From NCBI RefSeq assembly GCF_900411315.1, contig NZ_LS990887.1, positions 551,087 through 615,086 on the forward strand: DNA of 64,000 nucleotides, written 5' to 3'. The DNA comes from Corynebacterium senegalense (GTDB lineage: Bacteria; Actinomycetota; Actinomycetes; Mycobacteriales; Mycobacteriaceae). A program made the position numbers and the translations under genes. Of this stretch, positions 8,389 through 17,842 are shown piece after piece. A model generated the notes under the pieces. It saw only the letters and a list, made by a program, of their open reading frames with translations. It was not told where the DNA came from and did no database searches. Positions within the stretch are counted from its first letter, which is position 1, and each line of letters begins with the position of its first letter.

Positions 8389-9212
8389 GCCAGGCCCCGC
8401 ACCGTCGCCAGCGGGCGGGCCCGCCCGGCGATCGCCTCGGTCATCCGGATCACGTCGACGGTCTCGGCAACCTCGTGGACGCGGAAGGCCGCAACCCCCC
8501 GCGCCGCGCACCACGCTGTGGCGGCGAGCGTGCCCGCGACGCGCTCGCCCACGCCGCGCCCGAGGGTCTCTCCAACGAAGTCCTTGTTGCTCAGGGCCAT
8601 GAGCACCGGCCACCCCGTATCGACGAGGCGGTCGACGTGGCGCAGGATCTCCAGGCCGTGGAAGGTGTTCTTGCCGAAGTCGTGGGTCGGGTCGATGAAC
8701 ACCCGGTCCTCGGGCACCCCGAGGGAGGCGGCGCGCTCGGCCAGGCGGGTCGTCTCCGCGATGACGTCGCCGACCACGTCGTCGTAGTGGACCCGGTGCG
8801 GCCGGGTGCGCGGGGTGGCGCCGCCGGTGTGGGAGCAGACGTAGCCGACGCGGTGGTGGCCCGCCACCTCGGCGAGCTCCGGGTCGTAGCCGGCCCAGGT
8901 GTCGTTGATCAGGTCGGCGCCCGCGGCGATCGCCGCCTCGGCGACCTCCGCGCGCCACGTGTCCACGGAGATCGAGACGTCGGGGTGGCGGCCGCGGAGG
9001 GCGTCGATAAGCGGTGCGACCCGCTCGGTCTCCTCGGCCGGGGTGACCTCCTCACCCGGGCCCGCCTTGACCCCGCCGACGTCGATGATCTCCGCGCCCC
9101 GGGCGACGGCCTCGTCCGCCCGGGCGAGCGCCGCGTCGAGGGCGAAGGTGGCGCCGGCGTCGTAGAAGGAATCGGGCGTGCGGTTGACAATCGCCATGAC
9201 GCGCGCGCCCAC
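8385..9212 (-). CDS. folP2: Dihydropteroate synthase family protein FolP2
   Basis: A 275-residue TIM-barrel protein of the dihydropteroate synthase family, which joins dihydropterin pyrophosphate to p-aminobenzoate in folate synthesis. The signatures AIVNRTPDSFYD, IIDVGGVKAGPG and LINDTWAG are present. In mycobacteria the FolP2 paralogue next to gpgS lacks detectable DHPS activity, so the enzymatic role here is open. The GTG start at 9212 abuts the upstream LOG-family stop codon. The sequence VIDVGG rather than the usual DxGGxS pterin-site context supports FolP2 over FolP1. Confidence 0.85.
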   Translation of the reverse strand: MGARVMAIVNRTPDSFYDAGATFALDAALARADEAVARGAEIIDVGGVKAGPGEEVTPAEETERVAPLIDALRGRHPDVSISVDTWRAEVAEAAIAAGADLINDTWAGYDPELAEVAGHHRVGYVCSHTGGATPRTRPHRVHYDDVVGDVIAETTRLAERAASLGVPEDRVFIDPTHDFGKNTFHGLEILRHVDRLVDTGWPVLMALSNKDFVGETLGRGVGERVAGTLAATAWCAARGVAAFRVHEVAETVDVIRMTEAIAGRARPLATVRGLA

Positions 9213-10013
9213 CTAGCGGGAACCCCCCTCGCGCTCGCGGATGCGCTCGTCCGTCATCACCTTGTGGGCCTCGACGATGTAGGCCACGGCCTCGTCGACC
9301 GAGTCGGTGACCAGGAACAGCTCGTCGTCGCCCTCGGAGATGAGCCCGCGGGCGAGCTGCTGGCCCCGGATCCAGTCGACCAGCCCGCCCCAGAACTCGG
9401 TGCCTAGCAGCACCATCGGGAAGTTGGTCACCTTGCCGGTCTGCACCATCACGAGCATCTCAAAGACCTCGTCCAGGGTGCCGTAGCCGCCCGGCAGGGT
9501 GACGAAGGCCTGCGAATACTTCAGGAACATCGTCTTGCGGGCGAAGAAGTAGCGGAAGTTCAGCCCGAGGTCGACCCAGTCGTTCAGGCCCTGCTCGAAG
9601 GGCAGCTCGATGCCCAGGCCGACCGACATGCCGCCCGCGTTGTGCGCGCCGCGGTTGGGCCCCTCCATCAGGCCCGGCCCGCCGCCGGTGATCACGGCGT
9701 AGCCGGCCTCCGCCAGCGCCTCGCCCAGCCGGCAGGCCTGCTCGTACTCCGGCGTGCCCTCGCCCAGGCGCGCCGAGCCGAACACGGTGACGGCCTTCGG
9801 CAGGTCCGACAGGGCGTCGAAGCCCGCCACGAACTCGGACTGGATGCGCATCACGCGCCACGGGTCGGCGTGCTTCCAGTCGTGGTCGGAGCTGCCCAGC
9901 GACTCCAGCAGGCGCTGGTCGTGCGTGGAGGCCTGCTTTTCGCCGGAGCGCAGCATGAGCGGGCCGCGCAGCTTGCGGTCCCGGGCGGGCTTGGGGGTCT
10001 TGTGGGGAGCCAA
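9213..10013 (-). CDS. LOG-family protein (TIGR00730, Rossmann fold)
   Basis: A 266-residue protein of the 'lonely guy' family, whose characterised members are nucleoside 5'-monophosphate phosphoribohydrolases that release cytokinin-type bases. The diagnostic PGGYGTLDE motif follows VTLPG, and the upstream glycine-rich segment is VITGGGPGLMEGPNRGAHNA. Older databases call such proteins lysine decarboxylases, which is incorrect. The start is probably the TTG at 10013 (AGAGGACG just upstream); an internal ATG (MLRSGEKQ) is possible. It sits between dapE and folP2, as in mycobacteria (Rv1205 region). Confidence 0.85.
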   Translation of the reverse strand: MAPHKTPKPARDRKLRGPLMLRSGEKQASTHDQRLLESLGSSDHDWKHADPWRVMRIQSEFVAGFDALSDLPKAVTVFGSARLGEGTPEYEQACRLGEALAEAGYAVITGGGPGLMEGPNRGAHNAGGMSVGLGIELPFEQGLNDWVDLGLNFRYFFARKTMFLKYSQAFVTLPGGYGTLDEVFEMLVMVQTGKVTNFPMVLLGTEFWGGLVDWIRGQQLARGLISEGDDELFLVTDSVDEAVAYIVEAHKVMTDERIREREGGSR

Positions 10014-10040
10014 CGTCCTCTTCTTCCGGTTCGTGAAGTC

Positions 10041-11150
10041 CTACTGCTCAGCCGCCAGGTAGGCGTCCAGGATCCTCCTCACGGTGCGGATCTGGTCCAC
10101 CGGGCACTGCTCGTCCTTCTTGTGGGCGAAGCCGGGGTCCCCGGGCCCGAAGTTGACGGCCGGAATGCCCAGCGTAGAGAAGCGGGCCACATCCGTCCAT
10201 CCGAACTTGGCGCGGAACTGCCCGCCGACCGCCTCGACCAGCCCGGCGGCCACCGGGTTGTCCAGCCCGGGCAGGGCGGCCGGGGCGACGTCGTCCCAGA
10301 CGAGCTCGAGGCCGTCCTCGAGCGCGAGGGCGTCGACGAGGTGGCGCTTCGCCTCCTCGACGGAGCGGTCCGGGGCGTAGCGGAAATTGATGGTCAGGCG
10401 GGCCTCGTCCGGGATGGTGTTCGTGGCCACGAATCCCTCCATCCCCACCACGTTGAGACCCTCGCGGTACTCGCAGCCGGCGATGGTCACCGTGCGGGGC
10501 TCGTAGGCGGCGACGCGGCCGAGCACCCCGGCAAGGCGGTGGGCGGCGTTGTCGCCCAGCCAGCTGCGCGCCGAGTGCGCCCGGGTGCCGTGGGCGTCCA
10601 CGAAGACGCGGATCGAGCCCTGGCAGCCGGCCTCGATGACGGCGCCCGAGGGCTCGCCGAGTAGCGCGATGTCACCGGCCAGCAGCTCGGGGCGGTCGCG
10701 CTCGAGGTGGTAGAGGCCGTTGTATTCCGTGGCCACCTCCTCGCCTTCGTAGGCGATGAAGGTGAGGTCGAAGGCGCAGTCCCCGGACGTCGCGAAGCGC
10801 GCGAAGGCCCCGAGGTAGCAGGCGAGGCCCGACTTCATGTCCACCGAGCCGCAGCCGTGCAGGGTGTCGCCCTCGAGCCGGTGCGGGGTGTTGTCGGCCA
10901 GGGGTACGGTGTCGATGTGCCCCGCGAGCACCACGCGCTTCGGCTTGCCGAGGTGCGTGCGCGCGACCACGGTGTTGCCGGTGCGGATGAGCTCTATGCC
11001 CCCGATGCCGGCGAGGGCGGCGTGGATGGCGTCGGCGATGGCCTCCTCGTGGTGGGAGGGCGACTCGATGTCGATGAGCGCGGCGGTCAGGTCGACGGGG
11101 TCGGCGAAGAGGTCCAGCGAATCGTGTTGGGTGTTGTTCGGGGTAGTCAC
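10041..11150 (-). CDS. dapE: Succinyl-diaminopimelate desuccinylase DapE
   Basis: Zinc hydrolase of the M20 family that releases succinate from N-succinyl-LL-2,6-diaminopimelate in lysine and peptidoglycan precursor synthesis. Metal and catalytic residues are visible in VLAGHIDTVP, GCGSVDMKSG and the catalytic Glu-Glu of IAYEGEEVATEYNG. With GTG 11150 the protein is 369 residues, the usual length. This start is preferred over GTG 11156 because a TAGGAT box lies exactly 7 nt upstream. The gene is divergent from the dapD paralogue with only 43 bp between the two start codons. Confidence 0.94.
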   Translation of the reverse strand: MTTPNNTQHDSLDLFADPVDLTAALIDIESPSHHEEAIADAIHAALAGIGGIELIRTGNTVVARTHLGKPKRVVLAGHIDTVPLADNTPHRLEGDTLHGCGSVDMKSGLACYLGAFARFATSGDCAFDLTFIAYEGEEVATEYNGLYHLERDRPELLAGDIALLGEPSGAVIEAGCQGSIRVFVDAHGTRAHSARSWLGDNAAHRLAGVLGRVAAYEPRTVTIAGCEYREGLNVVGMEGFVATNTIPDEARLTINFRYAPDRSVEEAKRHLVDALALEDGLELVWDDVAPAALPGLDNPVAAGLVEAVGGQFRAKFGWTDVARFSTLGIPAVNFGPGDPGFAHKKDEQCPVDQIRTVRRILDAYLAAEQ

Positions 11151-11157
11151 GGCCACA

Positions 11158-11163
11158 ATCCTA
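11158..11163 (-). promoter_or_regulatory. -10 box TAGGAT of dapE
   Basis: TAGGAT on the minus strand, 7 nt before GTG 11150. It indicates a leaderless dapE mRNA and decides between the two candidate GTG starts. Confidence 0.6.
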
Positions 11164-11181
11164 GCCGCCGCCGCGCGCCGT

Positions 11182-11187
11182 TATGAT
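11182..11187 (+). promoter_or_regulatory. -10 box TATGAT of the dapD paralogue
   Basis: TATGAT, 6 nt before ATG 11194. Its centre is only 24 bp from that of the divergent dapE box, so RNA polymerase is unlikely to occupy both at once. Confidence 0.6.
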
Positions 11188-11193
11188 GGCAGC

Positions 11194-12129
11194 ATGGCGC
11201 AGTTGAGGACGGTAGGAGCACGCGCGACCGGCATCGCGAACATCGCATCCGACGGCACGGTCCTGGACACCTGGTACCCCTCCCCCGCCCTGCTCAACGA
11301 CGCCGATTCGCTTGTCGACGGCACCGAGCGCGTCTCCGCCCGCGAGCTGTCGGACCGGTTCCTCAGCATCGTCGGGATGGACCGCGACCGCCTGGTTGAG
11401 CTGGTGCCGGTGCGCACCACGATCGCGGACCTGTCCCAGCCCCCGCGCGACGCCCACGACGTTTACCTGCGCCTGCACCTGCTGTCCCACCGCCTGGTGC
11501 GGCCGCTGGAGCTGAACCTCCACGACTGCCTCACCCACCTGGTCCCGGTGGTGTGGACGAACAAGGGCCCGTGCCTGCCGGACAACTTCGAGTTCATCCG
11601 GGCGAACCTGCGCTCGCGCGGGCAGATCCACGTCTACGGAATCGAGCGCCTGCCGCGCATGGTGGACTACGTCGTGCCCTCGGGTGTGTCCATCGCCGAG
11701 GCGGAGCGCGTGCGGCTGGGCGCCTACCTCGCCCCCGGCACCTCGGTGCTGCGGGAGGGCTACGTCTCCTGGAACGCCGGGGCGCTCGGCCCGGCGCGCA
11801 TCGAGGGGCGGCTGTCCTCGGCGGTGACGATCGGCGAGGGCACGGATCTCGGCCTGTCGGCGACGCTCATCGCCGGGCGCGACACCGGCCGCAACCGCGC
11901 GCCGATGCGCGTGGGCCGCGAGTGCCGCCTCCACCCGTCAGCGGGTGTGATCGGGGTGGACCTCGGGGACCGCTGCGAGATCGGGATCAACGTGATGCTC
12001 GAGCCGGACACCGCCGTGTTCGACTCACGATCCGGAAACGTAGTCCCGGCACATGAGATCGCAGGTCAGAGCGACATCTCCGTGGCCAACGAGCCCCACT
12101 CTGCCTGCCCGGTGCTGCGCCCGCGCTAA
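11194..12129 (+). CDS. DapD-like tetrahydrodipicolinate N-succinyltransferase paralogue
   Basis: A 311-residue left-handed beta-helix protein clearly related to the DapD at 15035-16000. Both share the blocks [18 protein letters not shown]-x-GPC and [12 protein letters not shown]. The Glu of the M-V-E-G-R-I-S motif is kept (ARIEGRLS). The glycine-rich loop of true DapD ([10 protein letters not shown]) is replaced by IAGRDTGRNRAP, and the last helix-coil turns differ, ending in NEPHSACPVLRPR. It may be a second succinyltransferase with changed CoA or substrate preference, or a regulatory partner. Start ATG 11194 is set by a TATGAT box 6 nt upstream. Confidence 0.8.
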   Translation: MAQLRTVGARATGIANIASDGTVLDTWYPSPALLNDADSLVDGTERVSARELSDRFLSIVGMDRDRLVELVPVRTTIADLSQPPRDAHDVYLRLHLLSHRLVRPLELNLHDCLTHLVPVVWTNKGPCLPDNFEFIRANLRSRGQIHVYGIERLPRMVDYVVPSGVSIAEAERVRLGAYLAPGTSVLREGYVSWNAGALGPARIEGRLSSAVTIGEGTDLGLSATLIAGRDTGRNRAPMRVGRECRLHPSAGVIGVDLGDRCEIGINVMLEPDTAVFDSRSGNVVPAHEIAGQSDISVANEPHSACPVLRPR

Positions 12130-12192
12130 ACCCGCAGGCTGCCGCGGGCAATTCATCTCCCGACCTATGCCCCGCGGCCGCGCAGCGGTGTT

Positions 12193-12198
12193 TAAAGT
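12193..12198 (+). promoter_or_regulatory. -10 box TAAAGT of the first permease
   Basis: TAAAGT, 6 nt before ATG 12205, with no ribosome binding site between: a leaderless arrangement. Confidence 0.55.
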
Positions 12199-12204
12199 AA
12201 AGCC

Positions 12205-13626
12205 ATGTCTCACACCGCTGAACCCATTTCCCCGCCGGAACCGGGCCTGCGCCGGGAGCTCAAGACGCGCCACCTGACAATGATGGGCCTCGGCTCCGCC
12301 ATCGGCGCGGGGCTCTTCCTTGGCACGGGCGTCGGCATCGAGGCCGCGGGCCCCGCCGTGGTGCTGGCCTACCTCGTGGCCGGCGCCATCACCGTCTGCG
12401 TCATGCAGATGCTCGCCGAGATGGTCGCGGCGCGCCCCTCCTCCGGCACCTTCTCCACCTACGCCGAGCAGGCCTTCGGCCCGTGGGCGGGCTTCGCGGT
12501 GGGCTGGCTCTACTGGTTCATGATGGTGATGATCATGGCGGTCGAGATCACCGGTGCCTCCGCCATCATCGCGGGCTGGCTGGGCGTGAGCCCCTGGATC
12601 CCGGCGCTGGCCGCCATCCTCGTGTTCACGGCCATCAACTTCGCCGCGGTGCGCAACTACGGCGAGTTCGAGTTCTGGTTCGCCCTGATCAAGGTCGCGG
12701 TGATCGTCGGCTTCCTCGTGCTCGGGGTCCTGCTCTGGCTCGGCCTGCTGCCGGGCACGGACTTCGTGGGGCTGCGCAACGTCGCCGAGGTCGGCTTCAT
12801 GCCCAACGGCTGGGGCGGCGTCGCCACCGCCCTGCTGGCCGTGGCCTTCGCTTTCGGCGGCATCGAGATGGTCACCATCGCCGCCGCCGAGTCGGAGGAG
12901 CCGGAGACGGCGGTGCACTCCGCGATCCGCTCGATCATCTGGCGCATCGGCGTCTTCTACATCGGGTCGGTGGTCCTCATCGCGCTGCTTCTGCCTTACG
13001 ACGCCATCGGCGGCGCCAAGGACGCCTCCGAGTCCCCGTTCACGGCCGTGCTGCGCCTGGCCAACGTCCCCGGCGCCGTGGGCATCATGGAGGCCGTGAT
13101 CGTGGTGGCGCTGCTCTCGGCGTGCAACACGCAGATCTACGGCACCTCCCGCTTCCTGCACAACCTCGCCGAGCGCGGCGACGCCCCCGCCTACTTCCGC
13201 GCCACCGACTCCCGCGGCGTGCCGCTGCGCGGGGTGGTCGTCTCCGTCTTCTTCGGCTTCGTCGCCGTGGCCCTGCAGTACTGGAACCCGCCCGGGCTGC
13301 TCGCCTTCCTGCTCAACGCGGTGGGCGGCTGCCTCATCGTCATCTGGTTCGTCATCGCGTTCTCCTTCCTGCGGCTGCACCCGCAGATGGAGGCCGCGGG
13401 CGAGCTGACCCACGTGCGCATGTGGGCCCCCGGCGTGCTGCCGTGGGCGACCGTGGCGCTGGCTGCGCTGATCGTCGCGCTGATGGCCACCACGCCGGAC
13501 GGCCGCTTCCAGATCCTCGCCGTCGCCGTCGTCGTGGGCGTGATCACCGCCGCGGGCGTCATCTACACCTCCACCCCCACCTTCCGGCGCAACGCTGCCG
13601 AAGCCACCGAAAGGAACATCCGATGA
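12205..13626 (+). CDS. Amino-acid permease, APC superfamily (copy 1)
   Basis: A 473-residue transporter with about 12 membrane helices of the amino acid transporter family (GABA/aromatic/proline permease type). The conserved first helix reads LTMMGLGSAIGAGLFLGTGV, and [14 protein letters not shown] and [19 protein letters not shown] segments are family hallmarks. The substrate cannot be read from the sequence. It overlaps the next permease by the ATGA tetranucleotide, so the two are co-translated. Position between two dapD-type genes makes a link to lysine or related amino acids possible but unproven. Confidence 0.88.
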   Translation: MSHTAEPISPPEPGLRRELKTRHLTMMGLGSAIGAGLFLGTGVGIEAAGPAVVLAYLVAGAITVCVMQMLAEMVAARPSSGTFSTYAEQAFGPWAGFAVGWLYWFMMVMIMAVEITGASAIIAGWLGVSPWIPALAAILVFTAINFAAVRNYGEFEFWFALIKVAVIVGFLVLGVLLWLGLLPGTDFVGLRNVAEVGFMPNGWGGVATALLAVAFAFGGIEMVTIAAAESEEPETAVHSAIRSIIWRIGVFYIGSVVLIALLLPYDAIGGAKDASESPFTAVLRLANVPGAVGIMEAVIVVALLSACNTQIYGTSRFLHNLAERGDAPAYFRATDSRGVPLRGVVVSVFFGFVAVALQYWNPPGLLAFLLNAVGGCLIVIWFVIAFSFLRLHPQMEAAGELTHVRMWAPGVLPWATVALAALIVALMATTPDGRFQILAVAVVVGVITAAGVIYTSTPTFRRNAAEATERNIR

Positions 13627-15029
13627 GTTCATCCACGTCCAGCCCGGCCGCGCCCGGGCAGTCCGCCCTCGGCACGGGGCTGAAGTCCCGCCACCTCACC
13701 CTCATGGGCCTCGGCATGGCCGTGGGCGCGGGCCTCTTCCTCGGCGTCGGGGTGGGCATCCGGGCCGCCGGCCCGGCCATCCTGGTCGCCTACGTCATCG
13801 CCGGCCTGGTCGTCATCTCGGTGATGCGCATGCTGGGCGAGATGGCGGCCGCCCGGCCGTCGTCAGGCTCCTTTGCCACCTACGGTCGCCAGGCCTTCGG
13901 CCGCTGGGCGGGCTTCTTGCTCGGCTGGCTGTACTGGTTCCTCCTCATCATGGTCGGTGGCGCGGAGATCACCGGCGCCTCGGCGATCATGGCCGGCTGG
14001 TTCGGGGTGCCGCAGTGGGTCCCGGCGCTGGTCACGGTGGTCTTCTTCGCCGTGGTCAACCTCGCCCAGGTGAAGGGCTTCGGTGAGTTCGAGTACTGGT
14101 TCGCCATGATCAAGATCGTGGTCATCGTCGGCTTTCTCATCATCGGCGCGGCCCTGTGGCTGGGGCTGCTGCCGGGCACGGACTTCGTCGGCTTCGACAA
14201 CGTGCGCTCCTCCGGCTTCGCCCCGAACGGGATCACCGGCATCGCGGCAGGCCTTTTGGCCGTGGCCTTCGCATTCGGCGGCATCGAGGTGGTCACCATC
14301 GCGGCGGCGGAGTCGGCCGACCCCGCCCAGGCTGTGAAGAACGCGGTCAACTCGATCATCTGGCGCATCGCGCTGTTCTACATCGGCTCGGTGATCATCA
14401 TCATCCTGCTGCTGCCGTACAGCAGCATCGACGGCGCCGACTCCGCGGCGGACTCCCCCTTCACTCAGGTGCTCGGCATGGCCAACATCCCGGGCGCGGC
14501 CGGCTTCATGGAGGCCGTGATCGTCCTCGCGCTGCTGTCGGCGTTCAACGCCCAGATCTACGGCACCTCCCGCATGGCCTTCCAGCTCGCCCGCGAGGGC
14601 GACGCGCCGCGCTGGCTCGGCGTGACCAACGGCAACGGGGTGCCCACCAACGCCGTCATCCTCTCGGTCATCTTCGCCTTCGCGGCGGTGGGTCTGCAGA
14701 TGTGGAACCCGCCGGGGCTGCTGGACTTCCTCATGAATGCCGTCGGCGGCTGCCTCATCGTGACCTGGGTGATGATCACTCTCAGCTACATCAAGCTGCA
14801 CCCGCAGATGCAGGCGCGCGGTGAGAACTCCGCGGTGCAGGTCCACGGCGACCGCTGGGTCCCGTGGGTCACGCTCGCGGCGCTCCTCGGGCTGACGCTT
14901 CTCATGCTTGCCGACGCCTCCACCCGCAGCCAGATCGTCTCCGTCCTCGTGGTCTCCGCGGTGCTCGTGGCGATCTCCTTCCTCACGCGCGGTAAGGCCC
15001 AATCCGGCGCGCAGGATGCTCTAAGCTAA
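13623..15029 (+). CDS. Amino-acid permease, APC superfamily (copy 2)
   Basis: A 468-residue, roughly 12-helix permease strongly similar along its whole length to the preceding gene; for example both contain [18 protein letters not shown] and [16 protein letters not shown] blocks. This indicates a tandem duplication followed by divergence. The start ATG 13623 overlaps the upstream TGA (ATGA). GGAACATCC just before it gives a weak ribosome binding site (AAAGGAAC). The two may have different substrates, or could act together. The dapD gene begins 5 bp after its stop. Confidence 0.88.
   Translation: MSSSTSSPAAPGQSALGTGLKSRHLTLMGLGMAVGAGLFLGVGVGIRAAGPAILVAYVIAGLVVISVMRMLGEMAAARPSSGSFATYGRQAFGRWAGFLLGWLYWFLLIMVGGAEITGASAIMAGWFGVPQWVPALVTVVFFAVVNLAQVKGFGEFEYWFAMIKIVVIVGFLIIGAALWLGLLPGTDFVGFDNVRSSGFAPNGITGIAAGLLAVAFAFGGIEVVTIAAAESADPAQAVKNAVNSIIWRIALFYIGSVIIIILLLPYSSIDGADSAADSPFTQVLGMANIPGAAGFMEAVIVLALLSAFNAQIYGTSRMAFQLAREGDAPRWLGVTNGNGVPTNAVILSVIFAFAAVGLQMWNPPGLLDFLMNAVGGCLIVTWVMITLSYIKLHPQMQARGENSAVQVHGDRWVPWVTLAALLGLTLLMLADASTRSQIVSVLVVSAVLVAISFLTRGKAQSGAQDALS
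15022..15027 (+). promoter_or_regulatory. -10 box TAAGCT of dapD
   Basis: TAAGCT overlaps the end of the permease gene and lies 7 nt before ATG 15035. dapD can thus be transcribed separately from the permeases as a leaderless mRNA. Confidence 0.5.
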
Positions 15030-15034
15030 CGGGC

Positions 15035-16000
15035 ATGACATCTGCGATCGCGCGTGGCATTGCCACGGTTACCCATGACGGTACTGTCCTCGACGTGTGG
15101 TTCCCGGCCCCGAAGCTCGGCGAGCCGGTCTCCCACAACGGCACGGAGCGCCTGGAGGAGGCGGACGCCCGCTTCGCCCACCTCGTCGGCCCCGACGAGG
15201 ACCGCGGGGTCGCCCGCGTCGCCGTGGAGACCTCGATCGCGGACCTCTCCGCCCCCGCCATCGACGCCTACGACGTCTACCTCCGCCTCCACCTCCTCTC
15301 CCACCGCCTGATCCAGCCGCACGGCGCGAACATGGAGGGCGTTTTCGGCCTGCTGGCCAACGTGGTGTGGACGAACTACGGCCCCTGCGCCGTCGCGGAC
15401 TTCCAGATGACGCGCGGCCGCCTGGCCGCGAAGGGCCCGGTCGTGGTCTACTCCGTGGACAAGTTCCCCCGCATGGTCGACTACGTCGTCCCCTCCGGCG
15501 TGCGCATCGGCGACGCCGACCGCATCCGCCTCGGCGCCCACCTCGCGGAGGGCACGACGGTGATGCACGAGGGCTTCGTCAACTTCAACGCCGGCACCCT
15601 CGGCGCCTCCATGGTCGAGGGCCGCATCTCCGCGGGCGTGACGGTGGGCGACGGCACCGACATCGGCGGCGGCGCCTCCATCATGGGCACCCTGTCCGGC
15701 GGGGGTAAGGAGACCATCACGCTCGGCGAGCGCTGCCTGCTCGGCGCGAACGCCGGCGTGGGCATTTCGCTTGGCGACGACTGCATCGTCGAGGCCGGCC
15801 TCTACGTCACCGCGGGCACCAAGGTCGTGCTCAGCGCGGAGGCTGCCGCCGCCCTGGGCGCCGAGGCCGGCGCCGAGGTCAAGGCGCTGGAACTGTCGGG
15901 CAAGAACGGCCTGCAGTTCCGCCGCAACTCCCTGAGCGGCGCTGTCGAGGTCGTCCCCGCGAAGGGCATCGAGCTCAACGAGGCCCTCCACAAGAACTAG
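15035..16000 (+). CDS. dapD: 2,3,4,5-tetrahydropyridine-2,6-dicarboxylate N-succinyltransferase DapD
   Basis: Catalyses succinyl-CoA-dependent succinylation of tetrahydrodipicolinate, the branch of DAP/lysine synthesis that continues with DapC and DapE (both in this window). The protein is 321 residues, as in other actinobacterial DapD. The hexapeptide repeats of the beta-helix are visible, with the catalytic-site segment [20 protein letters not shown] and the CoA-loop sequence [12 protein letters not shown] intact. This makes it the functional enzyme, in contrast with the divergent paralogue at 11194. It is convergent with gtrA. Confidence 0.94.
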   Translation: MTSAIARGIATVTHDGTVLDVWFPAPKLGEPVSHNGTERLEEADARFAHLVGPDEDRGVARVAVETSIADLSAPAIDAYDVYLRLHLLSHRLIQPHGANMEGVFGLLANVVWTNYGPCAVADFQMTRGRLAAKGPVVVYSVDKFPRMVDYVVPSGVRIGDADRIRLGAHLAEGTTVMHEGFVNFNAGTLGASMVEGRISAGVTVGDGTDIGGGASIMGTLSGGGKETITLGERCLLGANAGVGISLGDDCIVEAGLYVTAGTKVVLSAEAAAALGAEAGAEVKALELSGKNGLQFRRNSLSGAVEVVPAKGIELNEALHKN

Positions 16001-16016
16001 GGCGCGGCGCGCCCCT

Positions 16017-16574
16017 CTACCCCACCGTCTCGAGGGGCGCGATCTTCGGCCTGCCGAAAGCCCAGAACTTGTTGATGATGAAGTTCACCGGCATCGCGAT
16101 GAGTGTGGCCAGCGCCTGCGCCCAGTAGGACTTGGTACGCAGGCCGCTGGAGTCGTCGAAAATGTCGCTCGGCAGGGCGATCGGCGAGGTGGGGTTCATG
16201 AACAGCGTGAGGAAGACCAGCGAGACCACGAAGGCCACCACGCCGGTTGCCAGGAAGGGCAGGAACCCGCGCAGCCAGGACTTCTTCGGGATGCGGCGGA
16301 AGGTCCACGACCTGTTGAGCTGGTAGTTCCACACGTTGGCCACGACGAAGGCCACCGTGGACAGGACGTGGTACCAGCGCACGTTCCACTGGGTGCCCAG
16401 AAGGTTGATGAAGACGTCAGACTCGTGGGTGGAAAAGCCGTTCTCGAGCAGCTTCTTCGTCAGGTAGAACACGATGAGGTTGACCGCCACTCCGGAGCCG
16501 CCCACGACGCCGAACTTGAAAAACTCCCTCAGTCCCGTGGCGAAGCGGACGGCGAACGAGCCGCTGGGGTCCAT
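16017..16574 (-). CDS. GtrA-family membrane protein
   Basis: A 185-residue integral membrane protein with four predicted helices. It matches the GtrA/DPMS1 family: the first helix is FFKFGVVGGSGVAVNLIVFY, then the conserved W-N-Y-x-L-N-R-x-W-T-F motif (NVWNYQLNRSWTFRR), and a second F-I-I-N-K-F-W-x-F repeat near the C-terminus. Family members help move lipid-linked sugars across the membrane for cell-wall polysaccharides. ATG 16574 is chosen for its GGAAGGA ribosome binding site; an upstream GTG at 16604 lacks one. Its partner glycosyltransferase is not next to it. Confidence 0.88.
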   Translation of the reverse strand: MDPSGSFAVRFATGLREFFKFGVVGGSGVAVNLIVFYLTKKLLENGFSTHESDVFINLLGTQWNVRWYHVLSTVAFVVANVWNYQLNRSWTFRRIPKKSWLRGFLPFLATGVVAFVVSLVFLTLFMNPTSPIALPSDIFDDSSGLRTKSYWAQALATLIAMPVNFIINKFWAFGRPKIAPLETVG

Positions 16575-16653
16575 CTCAATTCCTTCCCGTGGAGGCGGGC
16601 ACACACTAACCCGCTCATCCTAGTCCGCGGGGGCGGGAGAACCCCAAACGCCG

Positions 16654-17754
16654 CTACGCGCCGAGGCGCGCCGCCGCGGCGGAGATTCGCTCGTCTGTGG
16701 CGGTCAGGCCGATGCGCACGTGGCGGGCCCCGGCGGGGCCGTAGAAGTCGCCCGGGGCGGCGAGGATCCCGCGCTCGGCGAGCCAGTCCAGGCTCTCGCG
16801 GGCGTCGGCGCCCTCGCGGCGCGCCCAGAGGTAGAGGCCGGCCTCCGAGTCGTCGACGGTGAAGCCCGCCGCGAGCAGCGCCTTGAGCAGGACCGCGCGG
16901 CGGTTGGCGTAGGTGAGGCGCTGGAGCTCCTCGTGGGTGTCGTCGGAGAGCGCAGCGACCATCGCGTGCTGGATCGGGCCCGGCACCATCAGCCCGGCGT
17001 GCTTGCGCACCAGCAGCAGCTCCTGGATGAGCGCCTCGTCGCCGGCGAGGTAGCCGGCGCGGTAGGAGGCCATGTTCGAGGTCTTCGACAGCGAGTGGAT
17101 GGCCAGCAGGCCGGTGTTGTCCCCGCCGCTGACCCGGGGGTCGAGCAGGGAGACCGGCTCGGCGGACCAGCCCAGGCCCATGTAGCACTCGTCGGAGGCG
17201 ATGATCGCCCCCGTCTCGCGGGAGAACTCGACCCAGCGGCGCATCTCATCGACGCCGCGCACCCGCCCCGTCGGGTTCGACGGCGAGTTGACGAAGACGA
17301 GCGACGCGCCCTCGACGGGCTCGTCGGAGCGAACGACCTCGCAGCCCGCGATGAGCGCGCCGACCTCGTAGGTGGGGTAGGCCACCTCGGGGATGACCAC
17401 GATGGCGCCCGTCCCGCTCAGGCCGAGCGTGGTGGGCAGCCAGGCGATGGCCTCCTTGGTCCCCACGACCGGCAGGACGGAGGCGCGGTTCAGGCCGGCG
17501 GCGTTGTAGCGGCGGGTGAGCGCGGCGGCAATGGCGTCGCGAAGCTCGGGCGTGCCCATCGTCTGCGGGTAGCCGGGCGCGGCAGCGTTTTCGGAGAGGG
17601 CGAGCTGGATCGCGGGGTCGACCGGGTCGACGGGGGTGCCGACGGAGAGGTCGATGATGCCGCCCGCGTGCGCCGCCGCCTTCGCCTTGACGTCGGCGAT
17701 GGTGTCCCACGGGAAGTCGGGCAGCCTGCTGCCCAGCGGAGTGCGGTCAATCAT
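16654..17754 (-). CDS. dapC: N-succinyldiaminopimelate aminotransferase DapC
   Basis: PLP-dependent class I/II aminotransferase of 366 residues for the third step of the succinylase DAP pathway. The start MIDRTPLGSRLPDFPWDTIA is typical of actinobacterial DapC. The PLP site shows NSPSNPTG, SDECYMGLGW and the Schiff-base lysine in HSLSKTSNMASYRAGYLAGD, followed by the C-terminal arginine near ARHVRIGL. It lies 88 bp downstream of the ferredoxin gene on the same strand, the same pairing as Rv1177-Rv1178, which supports DapC over other aminotransferases. Confidence 0.92.
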   Translation of the reverse strand: MIDRTPLGSRLPDFPWDTIADVKAKAAAHAGGIIDLSVGTPVDPVDPAIQLALSENAAAPGYPQTMGTPELRDAIAAALTRRYNAAGLNRASVLPVVGTKEAIAWLPTTLGLSGTGAIVVIPEVAYPTYEVGALIAGCEVVRSDEPVEGASLVFVNSPSNPTGRVRGVDEMRRWVEFSRETGAIIASDECYMGLGWSAEPVSLLDPRVSGGDNTGLLAIHSLSKTSNMASYRAGYLAGDEALIQELLLVRKHAGLMVPGPIQHAMVAALSDDTHEELQRLTYANRRAVLLKALLAAGFTVDDSEAGLYLWARREGADARESLDWLAERGILAAPGDFYGPAGARHVRIGLTATDERISAAAARLGA

Positions 17755-17842
17755 CGGTTCTGCGCCCTTCCCCGAGACCGCCGCGGCGGCTCGGCTCTCG
17801 TCTTCTCCCCTATTTCGCCTGTTTTCCCTGTTACGGGTTCCA

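Noticed and set aside
16000..16014. Terminator between dapD and gtrA
   Set aside because: Only a 6-bp hairpin overlapping the stop codon and no T-run.
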